Positions 33,889 to 46,080 of a stretch of DNA of 64,000 bases are shown in pieces. Made by a program: the position numbers and the translations under genes. Position 1 is the first letter of the stretch, and each line of letters begins with the position of its first letter. Source of the stretch: Solanum dulcamara (lineage: Eukaryota > Streptophyta > Magnoliopsida > Solanales > Solanaceae); contig NC_077242.1 in the NCBI RefSeq assembly GCF_947179165.1, positions 37,705,097 to 37,769,096 of the forward strand, in the 5' to 3' direction. The notes below the pieces were generated by a model. The model was given only the letters and a program-made list of their open reading frames with translations, did no database searches and was not told the origin of the DNA.

Positions 33889-35681
33889 TATAACGACCCA
33901 ACCTAAGGCCTAGTCATAACATAGTAATCAAAACCCCGAAGGGTTCCAACCAGGCTTCTTGACATATCATGAGCGTACATAAGGTAAAGTAAAGAGGAAA
34001 TAATCATAAGAAAGTGTGTAAATCATAAAGAGCTGTAAATTTGACTACATAGACTCTACAACTTCTATCCGACATATGCCTTTACTAATTAAGAAGGGAG
34101 GGGGCTAAGATATTTTCCTATCTCACCCTTAATATAAATATAATAAAAGTCTTTAGAATGAACAAACTCATAATTCACCTTTGATAGATAAGAACTCACC
34201 AATTTTTTCAGATAGCCACTTACCTAGCCACGTGTGGGATGAATGTGATCCTTGACCCCTATATTATGAGAAAATATTGGCAGCAATATGTGTTAGTACG
34301 TTGGAATGTACAAAGTAAGTGGGCATGCCATATAATATAAATCATAGGATGCAATGATCAATTGATGTATATGATAAAGAGGATAAGTAAAGTCATGAGA
34401 AAACCATAATGATCAAAGCATTTAAGAGACATAGTTGAAATGATAAAAGAACATAAGGAAAGTATACATATGTGGGATAGAACCATAATTGAAAATAAGA
34501 CCATACGAGCTATAATATGGAATCCCGATGTATCCCCATATAATGGAAGAAAGGGGAAACTACTTGCCAAGGTAGACTCTACCCTGATAGGCGGGTTATG
34601 TACACACGCTATATGTGGATCCACTAGCTAAGCCATATTGGAAAAACCTATGGTAGCACATAGTTATGAGACTAAAGACTTCAATAAGGACCCCTTAGGT
34701 CGAGCCCCTACCTCAAGCCTCACTCCGTGCTAAGTCAAATCCCATAGAATACACAACATATTAATCATAATTTAACATATATCATAAAACTTGTGCATAG
34801 GTTTAACTTTCATAGAGTAGCTCATTTTCATGTCATAATTGCAATATGAGTAAAATCCTAACAATATTATGAATCATACTTGCATAATTCATGCCATTAG
34901 GTTTCTAGGTCACTAATTATGGATCCTAAATCACCTTTATTCACAACTTGCATGAAATGCATAGCTTGAACATAATTGTAATCCATGATCACAGTTCATA
35001 CTTAAATTTTGAGTAAAACTCGTATAGGTAGTCAATTTGAGTGAAAGTCATGAGAATACTTTGAAATCATTAAACTTCATAATCATCATTCATATAAATC
35101 ACCATTTAAAATAGTTTCATGCATGGGCATTCACAATTTATTTTGAAATCATGCAATTAAAACTAACACAATTCATAAAAACTAGGGTTTAAAAGTAATG
35201 GAATTTCAAGAGATTTTTGAGGAAAACCATGGGACTCCATAGGTGAAAGGAATCCATAGATCAATCTCCACATACCTTGGTGAATTGACCTTGGAATTTT
35301 GAGAGTAGAAGACTTGTTCTTGAAGAAACCCTAAACCTTGATAAAGAAGATGATCTATTGAAGGTCACTCTGATCCTACAGGTCTTTAAAAATCCCTGAA
35401 AGTTGGGTCTCTGATCTTTCTCTATGAGTCATGTTTAGGACTCATCCTTTAGTCTATGAGTTGTAAACCTCACTCATCAACTAGACAATAACTCATCATG
35501 CTGATTCGTAGGGGCTTCCTCAGAGGATGGTCTTGAACAGGTTCAAGGATTCCATCTATGACTTATCCCTACAAGTCGTAGAAACTAATACGAGTTATAG
35601 AATGACTCATTATCATGAAGTTAATCCATATTTTGAGAAATTTCTCCTTGGTTGCAACATTCTAACTTCCGGGGTCTTACA
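33889..35681 (-). mobile_element. S2: solo LTR inside E4 reverse transcriptase
   Basis: On the minus strand it starts TGTAAGACCCCGG (35681) and ends GGGTCGTTATA (33889), 1793 bp. Perfect CAAGG duplications lie at 33884-33888 and 35682-35686. It has no internal coding region. An open frame starting at 35527 runs out of its right end into E4 pol and is a chance fusion for its first part. Confidence 0.92.
35410..35620. repeat. GACTCAT inverted-word array in S2
   Basis: ATGAGTC (35424-35430) and GACTCAT (35439-35445) form a 7-bp-arm hairpin. Further ATGAGTT, ACTCATCA, ACAAGTCGTAGAAAC and GACTCATTATC words follow. The array is within 270 bp of the LTR start. Confidence 0.7.
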
Positions 35682-35686
35682 CAAGG

Positions 35687-36260
35687 AGTGGGAGGCACCC
35701 ACAAAGATAACCGAACTTAAATCCTTTCTTGGACTTTCTAACTACTATCACAGGTTCATAAATGGCTACTCTACCAAAATTACTTCACTGACCAAACTAT
35801 TGAAGAAGAATAAGCCATGGGTTTGGAGCGAGCATTGCAAAAAGGCATTCAAAGAACTTAAGGCTACTGTGACAGAGAAACCAGTCCTAGCATTGCTCGA
35901 CTTCTCCAAGACATTTGAGGTGCACATGGATGGTTCCAACTATGACATAAGAGGAGTATTGATGCAAAAGAGGCATCCCATTGCCTTTGAAAGCCGCAAG
36001 CTGAATGAGACAAAAATGTGGTACACCATTCAAGAAAAGGATATGACATCCATTGTCTATTGCCTATGCACATTGAGACATTATCTACTTGGCTCTAAAT
36101 TCATTGTCAAGACCAAAAATGTGGACACTAGCTACTTCCAGTCATAGAAAAAACTCACACCAAAGCAAGAATGGTGGAAGGACGTCTTAGTTGAGTTCGA
36201 CTATTAGCTGGAGTACAAGCTAGGCAAGGGCAATATTGTGGATGATTTTTGAGATGAAAG
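35687..36260 (+). pseudogene. E4 reverse transcriptase end and RNase H
   Basis: The open frame continues to 36145: EWEAPTKITELKSFLGLSNYYHRFI (the standard thumb-to-connection motif), TKLLKKNKPWVW, then RNase H with FEVHMDGSNYDIRGVLMQ (first Asp), FESRKLNETKMWYTIQEKDM (Glu), and TKNVDTSYFQ, where the Asp of the usual TDN motif is Lys. After a stop come QEWWKDVLVEFDY and GKGNIVDDF (last Asp) near 36230. This is the longest pol frame left in E4. The loss of the third acidic residue and the stops make it inactive. Confidence 0.88.
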
Positions 36261-37740
36261 TTCGAGTTGTCTTCCATTGCTACAGCCTGCTAACATCCAA
36301 GATTTAATCAAGGATGGCCTACAACTTGACCTAGAAGCAAGGTGCCTTTTGGAGCTAGCCGCGTAAAGAAAGATAAGGCATTTCTAGGTAGAAGATATAC
36401 AACTACTCAACATCGGATAATGAATCTATATGCCCAAGTTTGGAACCATTAGATGGTGGATCATGAAGGAGATACATAATATATTGTGGGCAGCGCATCT
36501 GGGGCAGAATCGCACAGGAGCACAGATAGAGGCATTTTATTATTGGCCACGCATGCAGGAAGATATTGAGTGTTATGTTCAGACTTGTCTTATATGCCAA
36601 TAAGACAAGGTAGAGCATCGTCAACCTAGAGGACTCTTGGAGCCCCTGCCCTTAGTAGAGTGTCCATGGGAGAGTGTGACCATGAACTTCATAACTTTTT
36701 TGATGAAGTCCAATGGGTATGGGACTATTATGGTCGTGGTGGACAGATTCTCCTAGTATACTAGCTTTATGTCTGCCATAACAGGTTGCACTGCTAAGGA
36801 GGCTGCCAAGATATTCTTTAAGAACATGGTAAAGTAATAGGGGTTTCCAAGGCATATCATTACCGATCAAGATCCCTGCTTCACTGGAACTTTTGGAGGG
36901 AATTATTCAAAATTCTTGGCACAGAGTTACACTTCTCCACTAGTTTCCACCCACAAATAGATGACCAAATAAAGTGAGTTAATGCCTTGCTAGAGTGCTA
37001 CTTGAGGCACTTTATGGGATCTTATCAAAATGATTGGTCAAGGCTATTGGATGTAGCCCAATTCTCATATAACTTGCAGCAGAGCAAGGTCACAGGGCGA
37101 ACACCGTTTGAGCTAGCCATGAGCCAACAACCACAAACTCCATATGCACTACCGACCACATTCGAAGGAAAGAGTTTGGGGGCTTATCACATATACAAAG
37201 GCTTTGAGAAGAAGATTGACACTTCTAAGTCCTACTTAGACAAAGAAGCAAGGAAGATGAAGAATATTGCCGACCACAAGCGTCTTCCAACAAATTATAG
37301 TATTGGAGACATGGTCTTCATTAAGTTCAATCCAAGAGTATTCAAGGCATTGGGAGGCGTGCATCAAAACTTCATATGGAAGTATAAGGGCTTGTTAGTA
37401 TTATTGCCAAGGATGGCAAGATCTCATACAATTTGGATCTATGACCATATCTAAAGTTTCATCCGGTCATCCATTCTAGTAGCCTCAAGCTATACCATGA
37501 GGACAAGGATGATCCTAGCCGAGGTAAATCAAGTTGAGTGCCAATTAAAATTACTGCCTCCCATGACTAAGACATTGAGGACATTATGGACTACCAAGTT
37601 AAGTGGAAACTTGTCCACTGGAAGGGACAATCTCCAGAGGAGGCCACGTGGGAGAGATATGAAGACTTATGGCAGTTTAAAGATAAAGTTCGCCAGTTCT
37701 TGCAAAAGCAGTGTGCCGTGGTTATCTCCACATTAGGTGG
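36261..37740 (+). pseudogene. E4 integrase and chromodomain, broken
   Basis: Motifs in order: the zinc-finger end AFYYWPRMQEDIECYVQTCLICQ (about 36532-36600), MVVVDRFS (first Asp, about 36730), GFPRHIITDQDPCFTG (second Asp, about 36840-36890), and near 36945-36990 HPQIDDQIK followed by a stop, where the catalytic Glu of QTDGQTER is Lys. The frame 36987-37454 encodes the tail (WSRLLDVAQFSYNLQ, GRTPFELAM, ADHKR). Around 37586-37700 MDYQVKWK...SPEEATWERYEDLWQF is a chromodomain, which in chromoviruses is thought to steer integration toward modified chromatin. Many stops. Confidence 0.87.
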
Positions 37741-37747
37741 GGGAGAG
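37735..37747 (+). promoter_or_regulatory. E4 polypurine tract
   Basis: AGGTGGGGGAGAG directly abuts the TG of the 3' LTR at 37748. Confidence 0.82.
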
Positions 37748-38150
37748 TGTCATGACTCGCCACTTGATCATATAGAAGGGGGAAGAATCTAGAGTCTTAG
37801 AGAGATTAATGGAGGAATCTAGAACCTTGTAGAGAAGTCTTGAATCCCTTAGAATCCTCTAGGTGTGTAGAGAATTCTAGAATAGGGATTATTTATAAAT
37901 ATATAAGGACTTGTATAGTAAATTTTATTTGCACATAATCCCCTAGGGAGTAGTATTAATAGAATGGGCCATTTATTTGTAACAATCATCAAGGAACAAT
38001 CAATCTTCCAAAGCAATATACAAAGCCTTCATAAAAGCTCTCTTGTCTTTCTTCTAGTCTAGCGTTCCCTTAGCGATATAGTCTAAAAGTTGAGCTTGCA
38101 AGATCGTGAAAGAATCATGAGTAAGTTTTCAAGAGCCGCATGCAGGTCTT
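37748..38150 (+). repeat. E4 3' LTR
   Basis: It starts TGTCATGACTCGCC and ends GCAGGTCTT. It is about 37 bases longer than the 5' copy, chiefly through an AT-rich segment around 37915-37965 that the 5' copy lacks. Confidence 0.85.
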
Positions 38151-38155
38151 AGCCT

Positions 38156-38558
38156 ATATATTTTCTAAAATATAGAGGAAACATGAAATTTAAGATTTGT
38201 ATTATGAATGGAGAAACCTAAATATTTTTCAAAACTTTTAGTTTTGTTAATGTTGAGAAGCTGGTTGTTTGATAATAAGTAGCATCTATATAGGCTTTGG
38301 AGTAGATCGCCTTAGATTTATTGGAGTTTATTTTTTGTCTTGAAAGTTTACAAGAAAAGGAAAGAACATGGTGGATAGTCTGGATAGTTTTGGAATAGGC
38401 TTTGGAAGTTAATGTCAAGTCATCTTCAAAGCATAAGTGGGAGAAGGCTGATCCATTTGTTTGTGAGCTAAATTGGATCCCATTTGAGGATATACATTAG
38501 CTGATTAATATATGTTGAGAGTAATTCATACATAAGATGTAAATGTACAGAGACATAG
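38156..38558 (-). pseudogene. LINE: reverse transcriptase palm (segment B)
   Basis: The minus strand reads SLYIYILCMNYSQHI at its right end (equivalent to the SPYLFVLCMEYLSR part of plant LINE reverse transcriptases), then HLCFEDDLTLTSKAYSKTI near 38400-38450, the catalytic FADD motif with Ala changed to Glu, then FSCKLSRQKINSNKSKAIYS. A stop lies near 38500. E5 inserted on its right (CATAG at 38554-38558) and E4 on its left. Reading E5 and E4 out joins this piece in order with segments C and A. Confidence 0.85.
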
Positions 38559-40445
38559 TGTAATACCTCGAAAGTTGGAAAGTCAAAATGTTGAAGTTGG
38601 TCAAAGGAAACTTAGGAAACATAAGCTGAGGCTCGCCAAACAAACTTGGTGAGCTTGGCGATTTGCCGAAGGGCATTGATGACTCGCCAAAAGGACATAT
38701 GAGTTTGCCGAAACCTATCTCCATCAGATAATTGTTAAGGTTATTTCTATCTTTTTCTACCCAATTAACCACAAGCTACGATGTTTTGGGACCTATTTCT
38801 AAACCTATAACTTCCCAAACCCTTTGAAATCCCCTCATTCCTTCTCCAGTCACTCTAAGAATAATTCTCTCTTTAGAATACTCTCCCAAGAACTTTCTTA
38901 TCTTCCAAACTAAGGATTTTCAAGGTCAAGTTCAAGTCTTTAAATTTTAAGTGCATCTAGGGATTTGTTTAATCAAGGTATGTTAAAAATTCATCCATGG
39001 ATCCTTTCCATCCATGGAGTTCCAAAACTTTTCTCCTTTATGGATAAATTTCAATTCAATGATACTAGAGTTTTTATCAATTCTAATTGGGTCAATTTAA
39101 TTATGATTTGTTTTAATTTCAATGATTTAATTATGCATGTTTCAAGTTAAATTACATGCTTTCAAGTAATATTTTAAGGACCATGCATTATGCTAGTTTT
39201 AAGTATGAAATTATGGAATTTGATCATGGATTTGATGAAGGACTTATGAATGATTAATGAATTCCTTATGAATCTAATGAATTATGTTTTCAAGGGTGTT
39301 TCAAGTAAGTATAAGTGGTTGGAAAAGGATTTATCCACATTGATGTAAGATTGAAGGGTTTTCTCACCTACTCATGTATTCGTAATGATGAAAGGTTTTG
39401 TCATACTTGTATGAATTATGATATTAATGAGCTACTCTTATAACTATTTTATAATGTGGATTGGTATTGATTATTTCCTTTCCTAATGTTATTAATGACT
39501 ATACTTTAAGAATTCCATTAGGATATTTACTAAGCACCGAGAGGAATTTAAGGTGGGGTTCAGACAGGTTGCTCAACTAGCAACCTACGGGAACTCTAGT
39601 AGCAACCTCTAGTCCCAAACTACATTTCCCCCACAGGTTTGCCTTAATTGGCTTAGCTAGTGGATCTATAAATAGCTCAATATTAAATGATTTTCTCACG
39701 GAATGTACCTTGGCAATTAGCCTCTCTCTTTTTGATGTGGGAGTAACACTGAATTCCACGTTATAGCGCACGTGGTCTTAAATATTGGGTAAATGTTATA
39801 TCCTACAAATGAACTATGTTTTCATCTTACGAAACCTTATTGTAATTTCAAATCATGCATTGACCATATGTTATGAATTATTATTTTAAATCTCATGCAT
39901 TTTAATAATTATTAGTCTTGCATGATATGTTTTATGCTCATCATGCTATCATGTCTTCATTATGCATATTTCTCACATACTTAGTACATTCCATGTATTA
40001 ATACATATTTTTGCCTATATTGTATCATAATACAGGGCTCGATAATCATCACATTCATCCTCCAACTCATGGCTAGATTGGATTTCTTAGCTTTGTCACT
40101 TGATTGGTGAGTATTCATACTTCGAGGATGTAACCAACATGAGTTTATATTTATTTACATAACTTTATATTTTATCCTGGGTGAGCTAGGGCTTGTCTTA
40201 TTCCCCCATCTAGACTAATAGATGCATGTTTAGACGATCATAAGTAAGTGGCTCTAATTATTTGGACATATTGCTTTGAGTTTTCTCTTTATTCGAGACT
40301 TTATCTTGAGACCATTCTTCCTCACTATGATCTTATTGATTTATTTACTCACCTTATGTATGTGATGTATACTAAGAGGATTATTTGGAGTCCCTCGAGA
40401 TTCTAATAGCCGTGTTATGTCTAAGGCCTATTTTAGATCATGACA
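38559..40445 (+). repeat. E5 5' LTR
   Basis: It starts TGTAATACCTCGAAAGTTGG and ends GATCATGACA. It is alignable to 52151-54045 (for example ACCTATTTCTAAACCTATAAC near 38790 and 52496). Inverted CTCGCCAA / TTGGCGAG words lie at 38628-38725. Confidence 0.9.
38628..38725. repeat. CTCGCCAA inverted-word array in E5 5' LTR
   Basis: GCTCGCCAA, CTTGGTGAGCTTGGCGA, TTTGCCGAA, GACTCGCCAAAA and GTTTGCCGAA follow one another in both orientations. The 3' LTR has a longer, diverged version at about 52170-52430. Confidence 0.7.
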
Positions 40446-40449
40446 AACT

Positions 40450-40461
40450 TGGTATCAGATC
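40450..40461 (+). promoter_or_regulatory. E5 primer binding site
   Basis: TGGTATCAGATC, four bases after the LTR end, is one mismatch from the initiator-Met tRNA complement. Confidence 0.8.
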
Positions 40462-40656
40462 CAGGTTTTAGGTGTCCTAGGGAGTCTAACATTCCCTGTC
40501 AAGTAGAGTTTTATTAATGGGTGTAAAGCATGCCACATCTATAAATAAGAGGCTATGAGGCATTTTAGGAACCTCCACTTCTTTCATTACTCTTAAGTCC
40601 TATGATAGAGTTAAACTCTATAATCCTTCTAACTCGTGTCCTACACATTTTAGAAT

Positions 40657-41215
40657 ATGTCTCATCAAAAAAAGGCTAGTCAGAAGATTGATCAATATGG
40701 TAAGTTTTTGCCTCCAATTAATCCACCTTCAAGTGATGATATTTCTTATGCAGAGTTTTGTGATGCCATCTTGTTATTGGCTCAATCTATGACCACTCAA
40801 TTGAATCAACAAAGAGTGACACCTTCGAACATGAGTGTTAAGAAAAAGAAATGGGTAAACTAAAGGACTGTTATGAGAGGTAATGACTTTAACCGTCAAA
40901 AGATGTCAAAAGCAGAAGCACCTAGTTTGTATTCAAGAGGTAGTGATGGGAAGGGAAATTCCTACCCCTTATGCTACAAGTGTAGTAAAAACCACCTAGG
41001 GGAGTGCATGGCCAGTACAGATAGTTGCTATGGTTATAGTAAGATTAGATATAAGAGGAGGGATTTTCTAGTGTCTTCTAGTAAAGAAAGGGAGAATCGA
41101 CAACAACTTCAGCCTAGTGCTTCTTTAGGTTGCCCGACTTAGTAGGGTACTTCATTTGGTATGTTAAAAGTCTTTGAGTTTGATGTTTATGCATTGTTAT
41201 ATCAGGGCGCTATTT
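40657..41215 (+). pseudogene. E5 gag with internal deletion, plus start of protease
   Basis: ATG 40657 opens MSHQKKASQKID..., followed by ISYAEFCDAILLLAQSM, equivalent to the HAEFHNIITLLAQAV block of E1. The capsid core is missing: sequence passes directly from the N-terminal block (stop at 40861) to the basic linker and PLCYKCSKNHLGECMA, then a ruined zinc knuckle CYGYSKIRYKRRDF in which the second Cys is Tyr, the His is Tyr and the last Cys is Phe. At 41158-41210 MLKVFEFDVYALL begins the protease and breaks off where E6 starts. It is useful as a marker of family kinship with E1, and is non-functional. Confidence 0.82.
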
Positions 41216-42781
41216 TATAAGACCCCGAAAGTTGTAAAGTCAGAAAATGGGGTTCAAAGGAAGTTTCCAAGACTATCTCAGCTTCTACCCAGGTGACCTC
41301 CACGAGCTTAGTTCATAAGTCGTGAACATGAGTATGGGTTGTACTAGACATCGTGATAGGAGCCTCAGAACTTAAGTGAATCATGGGTGAGGAACTCAAG
41401 AGGCACCATATGTTGTGGTAAGCACTACGAGTTGTGGTGGCCCCTGTGGTGTACACCTTTCTTAGAACCCTAAGCAACCTTCTCACCACGCCCATCACCA
41501 CGGGCCGTGGTGATATTTACGGAATGTGGTGGGTCTCGTGGGAGGGGACCCTTGTAAAAACCTTGCTTGAAAACACTAAGTCAGTCACCATGACCATGAC
41601 CAAGACCCGTATTGGCCATCATTGGTCATGGTGGAGGTCCGTCTAGGTTCCCAAATCCAGTTTAAGTTGGGGGTATTATTTTCATTCTCTATGTTTTCAT
41701 TAATAAATATGGACAAATTTTGGGAGTTTATGCTAACCTATTAACCACCATAAGATCTCCTAACCCTCTTATTCTTTCCCTAACACTCCAAATAAAAATC
41801 TTCTCTCTAAAAGTGTGCTCTCCAAGTCTCCTTTTTCCTCAAGAAAATTCTAAACAATTCTTCAAGGTGAAGCTTCAAATCTTTGCAATTTAAGGCTTTC
41901 GAAGGTAGAGGTATGTGGGAATTTATCCTTAGTCTCTTTCACCCATGGAATTCCAAAGATTTATTCTTAAATCTCTTATGATTTCTTCCACTAAAATCCC
42001 TAATTTCATGATTTTCATTGGTTGTCCCTAATTATGGTATATTTCAATGCTATTAGCTTAATTATGCATAATTCACATTAATTTCAAGTATGTTTTATGA
42101 GCTATGAGCATGATTTTCAAGTTATTTCAATAAAACCTTTATGAATGATGTTCAAAGATGATTTAAGAAAGAAGTTATAATACAATAAGGACAATTCTTG
42201 CAAAATCATGTTAAAGAAGTTAAAGGTTGTGATGGAATTTCCTCACACATTCATGATGAAGTTAAAAGATGAGCTACTCTTAGGTTATCTTTATAAAGTT
42301 GGACTGATATCTATTATTATCTTTTGTAATGATGTTAATGATTATGTTTTCATGAAAGTTCTGTTACATTACAGCTACCCAAGGGAATCCTAGTAGCAAC
42401 CTTTAGTCTCTAACTACATTGCCCGTGTAGGTTAAAAGATGCAAATATGACAAAGCTAGTAGATTCACATATAGAAAAGTTAAAGAGAGTACCATGAGGG
42501 AGTATGCCCTGGCAAGGTAACCTCCCCTTTCTCGATGTTGAGATCATCGGATCCATGTATTAGCTCAAATGGTATTACATGTCGATTAAAGGTCCTATCC
42601 CACACCAGTTAAAGAAAAGTTATAAAGTTTGTATGGAGATGATATTTTGATGCATTGACCAATAGTTATGATGTGTTCATGGTTTTATTCATGTTTTAAG
42701 ATATTGGTCTTGCATCCCATATTTCATATTGATTATGTCCTATGGTTATTATTCATGAATGCTTCTCACATACTTAATGCA
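41216..42781 (+). mobile_element. E6: LTR inserted in E5 (left part)
   Basis: It starts TATAAGACCCCGAAAGTTG, a G-to-A variant of the common TGTAAGACCCC start, and runs as a 2-kb-type LTR until E7 interrupts it at 42782. It resumes at 49641-49684, is interrupted by S3, and resumes again at about 51975-52150, where it ends prematurely against the E5 3' LTR. No E6 internal region is seen. Confidence 0.78.
41285..41645. repeat. CCACGGGCCGTGG inverted-word array in E6
   Basis: ATCACCACGG and CCGTGGTGAT (41494-41503 and 41505-41514) make a perfect palindrome with 10-bp arms and a 1-base centre. Weaker CACGAG, CATGAC and CATGGTGG words surround it. The motif is shared with E3. Confidence 0.85.
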
Positions 42782-44551
42782 TGATAACACTCAATTACAC
42801 CTATCAAAAATAATATAGACGATCATTAGTAGTATATTTTACCCAACTTAGAGTCGAGGTGAATCCCACAGGGAATAGGTTGAAATTGTTCTATTAGCTA
42901 TCACTTATTCATTTGTAGTTGCTACTTCCCAAAAATAAAAGTGCATAAAGTAAAAGTGGAGTTTTTGGTTTTGGTTGAAAAATAAATAACAATGTAACGA
43001 CAAGTAAACAGCACTTAAGGTGTGAACAGTATGAAGACTAGACTAGGTTTATGATCCCCATAACATATAACTTTATAGAAAAATCATATTCATGATATCG
43101 ATTCGATGTATTGCATGCAAAATCTAGGGAGTTAAGTAACATCTAATTCACCTCCCAGTACTTCTTAGATATATCTCATTCATCTCCTCCCGTTCTCAGA
43201 ATGTATGTTTTACTAACCCTTGTCCTGGATCTCAGAGTACTATCTACTCACAATCTCAAGTAACTTTGACAAAGTTTTATCACTTCTTGCCAGACTCTCC
43301 GAATTTCCATTGTGATATTCTCTTTTCCTAATCACTACCTCCCTCTAGGGAAAGTAATGAATACATGAAAGTTCTCAATGCGTGCACTCACTAAGAAAGA
43401 CTTTTGAATAAATACATCACAATATATGCAAAAATAAATCACGAGAATCAATCCTATGTTTGCTTATCTAGTTATGTCGTCATGGTTCTTACAACCCTTG
43501 TTTTGGGATTAGCTATGCAAAATTATAAGTAAAAACACAATAATTTGTGTATAACTCATGAAGCAATACTTACAAAGATATATAAAATTAACACAAGAAC
43601 CAAACAATGTAAATAAGCAATCAAAATTTGATTCAAATCTTCCAAACTAGCAAAGAAATACAAGTTGTCATATGTGTTCTTTTGCTACTGTTCAGTAGCT
43701 TTTGATGAAGGAATCAATGCTCTAAAATATAGTTTAGGTCGCATAATGTAGACTTAATATTATAGGAAAAACATACCCTAAAAATATAACAAAGGTGAGT
43801 ATTTATAAAAGTCTAAAACTAGTCCCAAACAAAGTAGGACAACTAAAGTTGCTGGGCTTCGAAGTCACCGGACGGGCACCCACCACGGCCAGTGGTGTAC
43901 ACCCCAGCTCATGGTGGTACATCATGGCCTTTTCCTTAGACTTTGGTGGCTAGCCACCCCAACACGGCACCCACCATAGCAAGTGGTGAGCACCATATGT
44001 TACTTCGTTGCATTGGCTCCTGATGGTTATTCGACACCCACCACAGCCAGTGATGAGCACTATGGCTCATGGTGGTGTCTCTTGGTGCATGCCTTAGATA
44101 AATTATTGGTTGCCTTCTCTTGAATGGCTTGTATTACTACCTTTACAGGTAGTGGTGTGCACCACGACTCTTGAAGGGTCTCGTGGTATGCAACTTTTCC
44201 CCAAACATAGTGCTTTAGTCTCTAAATTTCCAGTCCAAGGTCCTGCAAGGCATAGTGAAGTTCATTCTTTGATTTATACTTTCAAGTCATCCTAAAACCT
44301 TAATGAAACCACATATTTGAAAACTTCTTGTGAAATTTACCTTCCTCATGCTATCTTCTCAACACCATCATTCTACCTTAGTCCAAACTAAGTCATATTT
44401 CCATATAAACCAATCTAAAGACCATTAAAACAAGCACACTTCAATTTTCTTGAAAGCTAAAAAACGCATATAAAACTAACAAAACGTGCTTGATAACTTG
44501 CAATAATTCTATGTTTTGAGCATCGTGAATGTGACTTTTAGAGAAACATCA
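42782..44551 (-). repeat. E7 3' LTR
   Basis: It is homologous to 47835-49640. The minus-strand end is GAGTGTTATCA at 42782 and the start is TGATGTTTCTC at 44551. CACCAC/GTGGTG words occur at 43870-44200, for example CACCAC (43881-43886) with GTGGTG (43892-43897). Confidence 0.88.
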
Positions 44552-44565
44552 ACACCCTCAACTTA
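44552..44565 (-). promoter_or_regulatory. E7 polypurine tract
   Basis: The minus strand reads AAGTTGAGGGTGTT right before the LTR start TGATG. Confidence 0.7.
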
Positions 44566-46080
44566 GAATTATTTCTTATTCTCAAGCAATAACACAAAAT
44601 AAAACCAAACAACATGCAAACACATGCAGCTAATATAAAATACATAGCAACCCTACAACACAAAGCACATGCCAAACTTTACTTATTCCATGCACTCATG
44701 CTCTAACCAACTCGCAAGGATTACTTCATAACATCGTACTATTCCTAACTAACCAAATCAATGCAAATAATTATGTACTAGTCAATATAGTAACCAAAAA
44801 ACACAATCACAGTGCCCTCACCAGAAGGAAGTCTCTCACACAGTGTATAAAGGATAAACATCGAATGGAACAAAACTACTCGCACTCTCAAAAGAAGTTC
44901 AAAATAATGCAAAAGTACAGACCATAAGCTTACCCGTATTTTCAACACTTAACCTTTTTAGGATCACAATAGGAATTTTTAGGCTTGTAACATAGGCTTG
45001 GTTTTAGGTAGGATTCATTTAGGATAAAAGTGATTATTATGCCCCTCCAGACACTACATTGGCTTTGTTACTTGTTTCCATCCTCCCAAATTCTTGTTGC
45101 TTCCTTATTTTCTCATCCTTTCTTCTCGGGAGTGGTTTCCTCATTTGTTCAATCTTATTCTTTCTTTATAACTCATTTTTGCACTTATTTTCTTTTTTAC
45201 TTGCGGCTACAACCCATGCATTTTTTCTTCTCATCCCACCATTCTGTTCATACCCTAACTTTTCTTCTTTCCTTTATGGTAGCCACCCTCAACTTAGTAT
45301 TTTGGCCTGAGTTGAAGTATATAATTTCCTAGGAAGTACTAGCGCCAAGATAAAGGTTCACAAACTTATTCCCCTTATAGTAACCACCCTCAATTAGGCT
45401 TTTAACCTAAGTTTATGTACACATTCTCCTTGGAGGGACCAGGGCCAAATTAGGATTCACAGATAGAAAGGGAAGGTGGATGTGTTTAATCAAATAAAAG
45501 GTCTATTAAAGCTCAAACTTTTGGTTCAAAGGGTAAAATTTCATTTGGTTGATTAATTTTTTGCTAAGTGACTCATTATCAATAAAGGCCTATGATCCTA
45601 TCCTAATCCAACTATCCACTTATTTCAATGAGACTAACCAAGCAAGTTCTAGCTTACAAATGTATCAATCAAACTATATAAATTTAGCTCAAACACACAT
45701 GGCACTGATGTTATGCTATTTAGTACTACTCAACAAAGTCATAACCAGTATTTGACAAACAAATAACTATGTACAATATTATAAAGATCCTAGAAAATTA
45801 GCTAACACATTAGAGGTGCAATCACAAAATCATTCAGAATTTTTTAAGTGGGGGCCATTTTTCTTGTTTCACGGGCTACTACAAACTCCTATAAACACTT
45901 GTATTCACACAAACAACCTAAACATTCCAATTCTACTAGATAATACACCTTTAGAGAAAACAAACATGGCAAGAAAAACTCCAAAGGGTTCAAGATATCC
46001 CACTCCCTACCAAAATTTATGCATTGTCCCTAATGCACTAAAAAAACTCCAAAGTTTAAAACAAGTGAAGTGATCATACC
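44566..46080 (-). other. E7 non-coding 3' region
   Basis: No element protein is recognisable. Two related blocks around 45278-45365 and 45382-45465 each have a CACCCTCAA(C)TTAG start and a CC(A)AGGGCCAA-like or GCGCCAAG end. A hydrophobic plus-strand open frame at 45030-45332 overlaps a second frame and looks accidental. Confidence 0.5.

Larger units (their letters stand above)
30845..38150 (+). mobile_element. E4: short-LTR chromovirus (Reina/Galadriel-like), decayed
   Basis: LTRs at 30845-31210 and 37748-38150 enclose gag, protease, reverse transcriptase, RNase H, integrase and a chromodomain. The flanks AGCTT (30840-30844) and AGCCT (38151-38155) fit a target duplication with one mismatch, and removing the element closes the LINE frame. 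The reverse transcriptase is split by solo LTR S2. LTRs of about 0.4 kb plus a chromodomain after integrase point to a Reina- or Galadriel-type chromovirus. Stops occur in every domain. Confidence 0.88.

Noticed and set aside
35527..36147. Single 206-codon gene
   Set aside because: The first ~50 codons are S2 LTR sequence and the rest is E4 reverse transcriptase/RNase H; the junction is the CAAGG duplication. It is not one gene.
45030..45332. Hydrophobic 100-codon open frame, possible membrane protein
   Set aside because: It lies in the E7 non-coding region on the strand opposite to E7 genes, a second frame is open over the same bases, and the sequence is T-rich, so hydrophobic residues are expected by chance.
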